Shown piece after piece: positions 1 through 4,915 of a stretch of 6,978 nucleotides of DNA (the stretch's first letter is position 1; every line of letters begins with the position of its first letter). A program made the translations under genes and the position numbers. A model generated the notes under the pieces. That model was not told the DNA's origin, ran no database searches, and saw only the letters and a list, made by a program, of their open reading frames with translations. This stretch comes from Singulisphaera sp. GP187 (GTDB lineage Bacteria > Planctomycetota > Phycisphaerae > Phycisphaerales > SM1A02), in assembly GCA_945896765.1 (NCBI GenBank), contig CAMDEL010000080.1, positions 1 to 6,978 of the forward strand, written 5' to 3'.

Positions 1-632
1 GATCCGACCCACAAACGAAGAGAACGACTCGCAGAATCTGGATGCTCATCACTCGAGCGTTGAATTCGTGGACCGCCGACAGATGCACTGACACGATTTG
101 GAACTCCCATCCATTTCAGAAGTATGTCTGCAGCTTCTTGAATGCGAGCAAGTATCGATCCGTGCGCAATTGATCCCAGTGATGTGATCTGTGCAATATC
201 TGGCGAAGCTGATTGAGCGAAGATTTCGTTTGCTTGCCAGAATCGGCCGTCCATGGGAATCCCCGGCAATGGCACTTCGCCTATATCCGATGCACTGCCA
301 ATCAAATTGCCAAGCCACGGTTCTGTTGAAAAGACAATTGGATGATTCGATGCAATGGCAGTTTGTGCGGCAGAGTTTCCAAAGCCGACGAAGAGCAGGG
401 GTATTCCCCGCATTTGAGAAGAAAAAACACGAAGATCAGAAAACGATTCATCCTCGCAACCAAAACAACTTCGCACATCTGCATGCGGCGATCCCACTGC
501 AATCACTTTCAATCCACTCGATCGCACTGCTTGAATCAACCAATCAGCGAGCGGCGCATCTGACCAAATGCACAGAGAGCCTGGTGATGAGCCCTCTCTT
601 TTCAATTGATTCGTCCCGTTGCGATTCGCCAC
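1..632 (-). CDS. Partial hypothetical protein, possible diverged Gfo/Idh/MocA-type oxidoreductase (C-terminus off the window)
   Basis: One frame on the minus strand stays open from a stop near 650 to the left edge, about 210 codons. There is no early ATG: the candidates are GTG at 632 (used here) or TTG at 605, neither with a clear ribosome binding site. The predicted N-terminus has a beta-alpha-beta look (GSLCIWSDAPLADWLIQAV, then LKVIAVGSP), followed by a second hydrophobic strand (GIPLLFVGFG) and a segment IVFSTEPWLG. Further on are GSIAHGSILARIQEAADIL and WMGVPNRVSASVGGPRI. These last parts resemble the Gfo/Idh/MocA pattern in which an EKP-like strand is followed by 'aha-D-L-.-G-.P-.-V-.A'. 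The usual N-terminal GxGxxG dinucleotide motif is not visible, so NAD(P) binding is doubtful. The gene is divergent from rnpB, with only about 28 nt between. I am fairly sure it is coding; the family call is weak. Confidence 0.6.
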   Translation of the reverse strand, partial: MANRNGTNQLKREGSSPGSLCIWSDAPLADWLIQAVRSSGLKVIAVGSPHADVRSCFGCEDESFSDLRVFSSQMRGIPLLFVGFGNSAAQTAIASNHPIVFSTEPWLGNLIGSASDIGEVPLPGIPMDGRFWQANEIFAQSASPDIAQITSLGSIAHGSILARIQEAADILLKWMGVPNRVSASVGGPRIQRSSDEHPDSASRSLRLWVG

Positions 633-648
633 GATGTCAGTCTACGAC
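619..648 (+). promoter_or_regulatory. Possible sigma70-type promoter for rnpB
   Basis: TTGCGA (619-624) and TACGAC (643-648) are 18 bases apart. They would place transcription initiation about 655-661, where the RNase P RNA P1 stem begins. Both boxes are imperfect and the -35 box lies inside the start region of the divergent gene. This rests on position and loose consensus match only. Confidence 0.3.
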
Positions 649-660
649 TACCCTGCATGA

Positions 661-1025
661 GTGGTCAGACAATCGCCCCCGACATTTGTCGGGCGAGGAA
701 AGTCCGAACACGGCAGGACACGGTGGTGGCTAATGACCACCAGCCTCGACGCAGGCTCGGGACAGTGCCACAGAAAAGAAACCGCCGGTGCCTCACGGCA
801 ACGGTAAGGGTGAAAAGGTGCGGTAAGAGCGCACCGCTCCTTCGGTGACGAAGGAGGCATGGCAAACCCCACCGCGTGCAAGCGCAAGCAGTCCTCGGGC
901 GGGTCCTCCGCCACCTGCTGTCCGTAGGTTGAGGACGGGTAGCGTGCTTCGAGACCATCGGCAACGGTGGTCCAGAGAGAAATGATTGTCACCCGCAAGG
1001 GAACAGAATTCGGCTTACGACCACG
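661..1025 (+). ncRNA. rnpB: RNase P RNA, bacterial type A
   Basis: This is the catalytic RNA of ribonuclease P, which removes 5' leaders from precursor tRNAs. The universal core is visible in order: GAGGAAAGTCCG (695-706), CACAGAAAAGAAACCGCC (769-786), GGTAAGGGTGAAAAGGTGCG (803-822) with GGTAAGAGCGCACCGC after it, GGCAAACCCCACC (861-873), the L15 region GACGGGTAGCGTGCTTCGAG (934-953), AGAGAAATGATTGTC (976-990) and ACAGAATTCGGCTTA (1003-1017). GGT at 938-940 lies where the L15 loop pairs with the tRNA 3' CCA. P1 is formed by GTGGTC (661-666) and GACCAC (1019-1024). P3 is a short plain hairpin, CCCGAC-ATTT-GTCGGG (678-693). The length of about 365 nt is normal for type A. The exact ends are set by the P1 stem and may differ by a few bases. 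A terminator follows directly. Confidence 0.97.
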
Positions 1026-1031
1026 CGCGTT

Positions 1032-1064
1032 GGGCGGATCCGAAAGGGTCCGCCCTCTTTTTTT
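1032..1064 (+). terminator. Intrinsic terminator of rnpB
   Basis: GGGCGGATCC and GGGTCCGCCC form a 10-bp GC-rich stem with one G-T wobble, closed by a GAAA tetraloop. The stem is followed by TC and a run of seven T (1058-1064). It starts 7 nt after the predicted 3' end of rnpB. Confidence 0.93.
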
Positions 1065-1096
1065 CGTTTGTGAAAAGAGTGAAAGCAACGCTGCTG

Positions 1097-1117
1097 CAAG
1101 CACTTGTGCTTGTTTTT
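1097..1117 (+). terminator. Second terminator-like hairpin downstream of rnpB
   Basis: CAAGCAC (1097-1103) and GTGCTTG (1106-1112) are perfect inverted repeats around TT, so in RNA about 6 bp with a 4-nt loop. TTTTT follows at once (1113-1117). It sits 33 nt after the main rnpB terminator and before the DUF2617-like gene, so it could act as a back-up terminator. It is weaker than the first stem. The rest of 1065-1197 shows no other gene and no clear promoter for the next gene, although one must lie here if these terminators work. Confidence 0.45.
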
Positions 1118-1197
1118 AGCTATTGAATTGCGCATGTCTTAAATTACTAAAGAAAAGTATTGATTCTCAATTGGAAATCTGTAAACTCGACTCAACT

Positions 1198-1779
1198 ATG
1201 AACCCGATCATCAAGACAAACAGTCTTCAGACATACACAATGCTTCTGTATCGCAAGGCGATTCACCCAGAGTTCTTCGCAATTGATAGTCGAAAGCGAA
1301 TTGAAAATGGTGGCATCGAAGCTGAAGCATGGATTTTTCGAGGTGGACATTCGATCCGCTTTCAGCAGGACAAACTCTGTCTTTGCGAAGTGGTGACGGA
1401 TCAGCCGCACGTTCTTCCAGAGCGCGGGTTGTCTAACAATGTTCCATGCGCTGGCGAGCACGATCACGAAGAAAGTCTTTCCGAAACGCTTAAATTTATG
1501 TCCACTGTGCAGACTGAGACTCTTGCCGAGCATTTGTATCTCGGCACATACAAGGAGATGCAAGCGCATGCACGTGAGAATGAATCACTGGTGTGCGATT
1601 GGGTCGATCCAGTCACTCACAAATCAAATCTTTCAGTGATTGATTTGCAGCGTTATCGATCTGAGATTCATGTTCAGAGTTGGCATCTCCGCAGTGACTG
1701 CGGTTTGGTTCTGCGAACTCAGTCCATGTTTCAGTTGATCGAGACTCCAACGAAAACTGAAAATCGCAAGACGAAGTAA
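1198..1779 (+). CDS. DUF2617-like protein of unknown function
   Basis: This 193-residue protein has no membrane segment or signal peptide and is probably cytoplasmic. It shows a pattern I associate with planctomycete DUF2617 proteins: YRKAIHPEFFAI (18-29), AWIFRGGHSI (44-53), CLCEVVTD (61-68), LPERGL (73-78), VQTETL (104-109), then VQSWHL..DCGLVLRTQSMF (159-178) near the end. The HPE-F, GH-I, Q-E and QS-F positions fit best; the match is from memory, not from a search. Conserved His, Cys and Glu residues could suggest metal or ligand binding, but no function is known. The frame extends upstream to TTG at 1123. ATG 1198 was chosen because the conserved part starts about 10 residues later; neither start has a good ribosome binding site. 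The uracil-DNA glycosylase gene follows after 28 nt on the same strand, so the two are probably cotranscribed. Confidence 0.8.
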   Translation: MNPIIKTNSLQTYTMLLYRKAIHPEFFAIDSRKRIENGGIEAEAWIFRGGHSIRFQQDKLCLCEVVTDQPHVLPERGLSNNVPCAGEHDHEESLSETLKFMSTVQTETLAEHLYLGTYKEMQAHARENESLVCDWVDPVTHKSNLSVIDLQRYRSEIHVQSWHLRSDCGLVLRTQSMFQLIETPTKTENRKTK

Positions 1780-1807
1780 GAATCAAGATTCGGTTGATGT
1801 TTGATGA

Positions 1808-2722
1808 ATGCTTCGAGAGTGGTGCTCTCCAATGTCAACGAATTCCAGATCAGCGCAACAACTTATTCAGACTGACCTTCTTCTGGGTCTGGTCGATATC
1901 CCTCGTGGACGCACATCGGACACTGGTCGGACATCAGCGAATATGCCGACTTCGATCATCGTCGAATCCACTGGTGATTCTGAAGCGAGCGTTGCTGAAG
2001 TCAGGGTCAATCCAAGTGTCACCAATCCAAGTGTCACCAATCAAAGAGCAGTTCTCGCTTCAACAACTACGTCATTTGTGCCAGTACTACAACGCGATTC
2101 AGCAGAAATTGGATCTCTCTGTGAGAAGGGGAAGCGGCTTGCTGAACTCCGCGAGAGGCACGAATTGGAGTGTGAACATTGCACAAATGTTCGTGGGCAT
2201 ATTCAGACGGTCTTTGGAGAGGGCAGCCCCGACGCAGATATCTTTTTCGTTGGCGAAGCGCCAGGTGAAACCGAGGATCGAATTGGGCGCCCATTTGTGG
2301 GCGCTGCAGGGCAAAAACTGGATGAAATGATTCGTGCAATGGGACTTCGTCGGGAGGATTGCTATATCGCAAATGTTCTCAAGAGTCGTCCGCCAGAGAA
2401 TCGAACGCCGCTTGCAGAAGAAATCGAGCGATGCGGTCCATACCTTGTGGATCAGATTCTGATTGTCAATCCAAAGGTGATCGTGACTCTTGGAGGGCCA
2501 GCGACCAAATTGTTGTTGAAAGTTGATCTGGGAATCTCCAAATTGCGGGGGGTTTGGGCAGAATGGATTCCTCCACCGAGCACTCGCCGAGGGCCGATTC
2601 CTGTAATGCCAACCCATCACCCCGCATATTTACTGCGGAATTACACGGTGGAAACGAGAAAAGAAGTCTGGTCTGACTTGCAGGCTGTGACACGGAAAAT
2701 TACGCAGTCGCCGAATTATTAA
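1808..2722 (+). CDS. Uracil-DNA glycosylase, family 4 (Fe-S type), with N-terminal extension
   Basis: The enzyme removes uracil, produced by cytosine deamination or dUMP incorporation, from DNA as the first step of base excision repair. The catalytic domain covers about residues 120-300 of 304. Motif 1 is GEAPGETED (149-157), followed by GRPFVGAAG (160-168). Next come YIANVLKSRPPENR (186-199) and the C-terminal THHPAYLLR (269-277). Family 4 enzymes bind a 4Fe-4S cluster through CxxC plus two later Cys. CxxC is present (C122, C125) and so is the last one (C209), but the third position, normally Cys in K-C-R-P-P, is Ser193; C185 lies nearby. Residues 1-115 are an extension: a short helix-like segment (SRSAQQLIQTDLLLGLVDIP, 13-32) and a low-complexity linker with a tandem NPSVT repeat. 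ATG 1808 gives the longest form; ATG 1832 (Met9) is equally plausible, since the conserved segment begins just after it. It is probably transcribed with the preceding DUF2617-like gene, ending at the 2914 terminator. Confidence 0.95.
   Translation: MLREWCSPMSTNSRSAQQLIQTDLLLGLVDIPRGRTSDTGRTSANMPTSIIVESTGDSEASVAEVRVNPSVTNPSVTNQRAVLASTTTSFVPVLQRDSAEIGSLCEKGKRLAELRERHELECEHCTNVRGHIQTVFGEGSPDADIFFVGEAPGETEDRIGRPFVGAAGQKLDEMIRAMGLRREDCYIANVLKSRPPENRTPLAEEIERCGPYLVDQILIVNPKVIVTLGGPATKLLLKVDLGISKLRGVWAEWIPPPSTRRGPIPVMPTHHPAYLLRNYTVETRKEVWSDLQAVTRKITQSPNY
2008..2042 (+). repeat. 15-bp tandem repeat inside the glycosylase linker
   Basis: CAATCCAAGTGTCAC occurs twice without mismatch (2008-2022 and 2023-2037), followed by a partial third copy, CAATC. 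It is in frame and encodes repeated NPSVT in the flexible linker ahead of the catalytic domain. A 15-bp unit keeps the frame, so copy number could vary by slippage without breaking the enzyme. Confidence 0.9.
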
Positions 2723-2913
2723 AACCCTTTTTCGGTCGAACCAATTCGCATGCGAAGCGTAATTGATGTCGAATCGTGCATCCTGATAGTGAAAAGGTGC
2801 GTATAGATTTATGGAGGAAGTGGAAAGGAAAGGGTCAGAAAAACTGAAGAAGGCCGCGCTGAATTTGAATGGAGTGGCTTGATTTGATGGAATAAAATAG
2901 ATACCCCCACGAG
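2723..2913 (+). other. Intergenic stretch, glycosylase 3' UTR or possible small transcript
   Basis: No convincing gene lies here. TATAGA (2802-2807), with TG four bases upstream, is a weak -10-like element without a good -35. A transcript from about 2814 would end at the terminator at 2914-2952, giving roughly 140 nt. A 23-codon frame (2811-2882, ATG to TGA, Lys/Glu-rich) is present but has no ribosome binding site. The purine-rich run GGAGGAAGTGGAAAGGAAAG (2813-2832) is notable. The simplest reading is the 3' UTR of the glycosylase mRNA. Confidence 0.3.
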
Positions 2914-2952
2914 GAGCCCGTCGCGATTAGTTCTGCGATGGGCTCTTTTTTT
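2914..2952 (+). terminator. Intrinsic terminator at the end of the DUF2617-glycosylase unit
   Basis: GAGCCCGTCGC (2914-2924) pairs with GCGATGGGCTC (2935-2945) over 11 bp with one G-T wobble and a 10-nt loop, followed by seven T (2946-2952). The T run supports the + direction. On the minus strand the stem is not followed by T, so it is unlikely to terminate dtd, and no other minus-strand terminator was seen below 2999. It lies about 190 nt past the glycosylase stop, which is long for a 3' UTR. Confidence 0.92.
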
Positions 2953-2998
2953 ATGCTTTGCCCCATTTGTGTTTTTTTCAAGACTCAATTTCATGAAA

Positions 2999-3451
2999 TC
3001 AGTTTGAAGGTCTTTTTGAATCGAGCACAATTGTGACTGGGCCGTCGTTCTCCAAAGTGACCAGCATGTTTGCACCAAATTCCCCGTGCGCAACTCGAAT
3101 GCCTCGTTCCACAAGTTGTGCCGCAACTTCACCGCATCGAATGCGAGCAATGTCAGGTTCTTCTGCATGAGTGAAACCAGGTCGGTTGCCACTGGAAAGA
3201 TCTGCGAGCAAAGTGAATTGACTGACGAGCAATATCGAACCCTGAGCTTGGTGAATGTCCCAGTTCATCTTGCCTGCCTCGTCGCTGAAAATTCGCAGAG
3301 AAGCGATTCGCTTCGACATCCAAAGCACATCGCTTTCAGAATCGCCGCGAGCGATGCCCAACAAGACGACAAGCCCTCGTTCAATCGATCCAACCTCTCT
3401 CGAACCAACTTCAACTTTGCCGCGTGTCACTCTCTGAAGAACGGCGATCAT
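2999..3451 (-). CDS. dtd: D-aminoacyl-tRNA deacylase (DTD)
   Basis: DTD hydrolyses D-aminoacyl-tRNA, and glycine wrongly attached to tRNA-Ala, so that these do not enter translation. It acts as a cytoplasmic homodimer. The 150-residue length is normal for the family. The N-terminus, MIAVLQRVTRGKVEV, is typical. Both active-site motifs are present: SQFT (77-80) and NDGPVT (135-140), which carries the Gly-cis-Pro pair used to reject L-amino acids. GEFGANM-V-L precedes the second motif, as expected. In the segment GNRPGF (88-93) the Lys often found before the first Gly is Ser. The ATG start lies 8 nt after the stop of the upstream Memo-family gene on the same strand, so the two are almost surely one operon. 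AAAGGT near the end of that gene may serve as a distant ribosome binding site. Confidence 0.97.
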   Translation of the reverse strand: MIAVLQRVTRGKVEVGSREVGSIERGLVVLLGIARGDSESDVLWMSKRIASLRIFSDEAGKMNWDIHQAQGSILLVSQFTLLADLSSGNRPGFTHAEEPDIARIRCGEVAAQLVERGIRVAHGEFGANMLVTLENDGPVTIVLDSKRPSN

Positions 3452-3459
3452 CGGCGAAG

Positions 3460-4674
3460 TCAGACCTTTATCAACGCAAGCGCGGCGCTCGAGACGAGTG
3501 CATTTCCCTTCGGGTCGGACTCAACTGGACTTTGCGAATACTCGCAGAGTTCGGGCAGTCCGCCAGTCACAATTTTTGCCGCAGTCATATTTCCGATGCT
3601 GCACCAGCGTTGATGATTCCTATCGCGCGTGACCTTATGTAAAAAACTCTGAATATTACCTTCGAGATATGTCGCAAGAAGTGATCGGTCATACGACTCA
3701 ACTTGTTTACGAATCTCGCCCCCAATAGGAGTTTCATCTCCAAATTGCGGACCCACGTGGCTGAGATCCGCACTCGCGATGACCAACGTTCGGCCGGGCG
3801 CTTCTGCGATCGAAGTTTGCAGCGCAGCGACAATTTCGTCGAAAGACACGCGCGCGCCATCATCAGAAAGAAGTGGGACAAGTGGACTGGGTACAAGCGC
3901 TGCGACGATTGGGACATTTCCAAACACTGTGTGAATCCAAGGAAGTTGAATCGATATGGAGTGTTCTCCAAGATGATCGACTTCATCCTTGAAGAGTCGA
4001 TCTCCAAGTTTCTTATGCAGAGAATCAAGGAATGCAGAGTCGGCCTTGAATATTCCAAATGGGCTATTGAATCCAAATCGACTCATCACGACTCCGTCGC
4101 CTGCTCCGAAATGATTCGTTCCCAAAATGACAATCCGATCAACTTTTGTGTCCGTACCAAATGCTTTGTATGCAGCGGCGTATGTTTTTCCACCGCGGCC
4201 ATAATCAAGATGTGGCGCAATGATGCCCAAGATTTCTCCTTCAAGTTCTGGGTCTTCTGCTGCGGCAAGCATCTCCCGAATACGCTCGGTTGCTTCGGCA
4301 GCATCTTGTCCTGCGGCATCTGCGGCATTCGTAGAGAACGCGCCGCTTTCGCGCACGCGATCCATCGCTTCTTTTTCCAGACGGTCACAATTTGGTCCCC
4401 ACAAAAGTCCAGCTTCATCCAGAACAGTCACCAACTGAAGAAGAAATTCTTTGGGAGCGCCTGTTGTTTCGCTGATCTGGTCGATCGTTTGTTCTCCTTG
4501 AAAAATGGAGAGCAGGGGCAGCAACTCTGGCGGAATGACGGGACTGTTCCCATCGCCACGCAGATTCGCAGGGTCGCGCAATGCGAGAAAAACCTTTTTT
4601 TCAGCATTCTCGACCGCAATGGGCATGAATTGGCGGACATGGGGTCGGTCACGATGTGCTGGTATCTGGTCCAT
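3460..4674 (-). CDS. Memo-family protein (AmmeMemoRadiSam system protein B) with N-terminal extension
   Basis: Memo proteins share the fold of nonheme-iron extradiol dioxygenases. Human MEMO1 binds metal through two His and one Cys; the bacterial role is not established. With ATG at 4674 the protein has 404 residues. The Memo domain covers about 145-404: APHLDYGRGG (154-163), LGTNHFG (185-190 region, His188), DHLGEHSISIQLPWI (233-247), ASADLSHVGP (300-309) and WCSIGNMTA (357-365). His155, His188 and Cys358 match the metal-binding triad, and His234 and Asp303-His306 are also retained. Residues 1-125 are an extra domain (RPHVRQFMPI, then VFLALRDPANL, an acidic helical region), with a DEAGLL segment that may be winged-helix-like. 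The frame extends to TTG at 4740, but residues encoded upstream of ATG 4674 look less conserved; neither start has a ribosome binding site. The usual partners AMMECR1 and the radical SAM protein are not in the window; dtd follows after 8 nt. Confidence 0.92.
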   Translation of the reverse strand: MDQIPAHRDRPHVRQFMPIAVENAEKKVFLALRDPANLRGDGNSPVIPPELLPLLSIFQGEQTIDQISETTGAPKEFLLQLVTVLDEAGLLWGPNCDRLEKEAMDRVRESGAFSTNAADAAGQDAAEATERIREMLAAAEDPELEGEILGIIAPHLDYGRGGKTYAAAYKAFGTDTKVDRIVILGTNHFGAGDGVVMSRFGFNSPFGIFKADSAFLDSLHKKLGDRLFKDEVDHLGEHSISIQLPWIHTVFGNVPIVAALVPSPLVPLLSDDGARVSFDEIVAALQTSIAEAPGRTLVIASADLSHVGPQFGDETPIGGEIRKQVESYDRSLLATYLEGNIQSFLHKVTRDRNHQRWCSIGNMTAAKIVTGGLPELCEYSQSPVESDPKGNALVSSAALALIKV

Positions 4675-4796
4675 AAGGAAATTTGAGTGTATGGCGAAAT
4701 CAAATGTTTTATCTGCCACTCGCAGAGGAAATCTCTTCAATCTTGCCGAGCAAATTGAACTTGATTTGCGAATAACCGATAGTGTGACAGTTCATA

Positions 4797-4837
4797 TTGG
4801 ATTTGGATTTGGTCTATGCTGATCAACCCAATCCAAA
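4797..4837. repeat. Inverted repeat with short direct repeats in a divergent intergenic region
   Basis: TTTGGATTTGG (4802-4812) and CCCAATCCAAA (4827-4837) are inverted repeats (8 bp perfect, then one mismatch and two more pairs) around 14 nt. The left arm overlaps a direct repeat, TTGGAT-TTGGAT-TTGG (4797-4812). The site lies 79 nt before the start of the exported ankyrin protein and 123 nt before the divergent Memo gene start. It could be an operator or a leader hairpin. The rest of 4675-4915 shows no gene; I could not assign -10/-35 boxes with confidence in either direction. Confidence 0.4.
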
Positions 4838-4900
4838 GTGAACTGCTTCATTTGTTTCTGTCACATGCCTAGTTCACCACGCGACTCAATCAAGAATTCA

Positions 4901-4905
4901 AAGGA
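4901..4905 (+). promoter_or_regulatory. Ribosome binding site deciding the start of the ankyrin protein
   Basis: AAGGA sits 10 nt before ATG 4916. Together with the signal peptide that begins there, it favours this start over the in-frame GTG at 4838, which would add 26 residues in front of the signal peptide. Confidence 0.65.
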
Positions 4906-4915
4906 AAATACAACA

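Noticed and set aside
49..502. Two ATG-started minus-strand frames (49-318 and 302-502)
   Set aside because: They lie in another frame from the continuous minus-strand coding frame and show Cys/Ser/Arg-rich, unstructured translations.
191..733. 180-codon open frame on the + strand
   Set aside because: It overlaps the better-supported minus-strand gene at 1-632 and runs into rnpB; its composition is not protein-like and no family pattern is seen.
648..1103. Minus-strand frames across 648-1103
   Set aside because: They are antisense to RNase P RNA, whose conserved core explains the sequence.
2008..2042. Possible CRISPR or mobile-element repeat
   Set aside because: Two adjacent copies without spacers, in frame within a coding linker, are a simple tandem duplication.
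1794..2330. 178-codon + strand frame overlapping the glycosylase
   Set aside because: It is a shadow frame of the glycosylase; the motifs are in the other frame.
2811..2882. 23-codon small ORF, Lys/Glu-rich
   Set aside because: There is no ribosome binding site and no way to judge conservation; kept only as part of the intergenic description.
2914..2952. Bidirectional terminator also serving dtd
   Set aside because: On the minus strand the stem is followed by a CTCCTCGTGGGGG-type sequence, not a T run.
3703..4686. 327-codon + strand frame antisense to the Memo gene
   Set aside because: The minus strand carries clear Memo motifs; the antisense translation is Cys/Arg/Ser-rich with no recognisable pattern.
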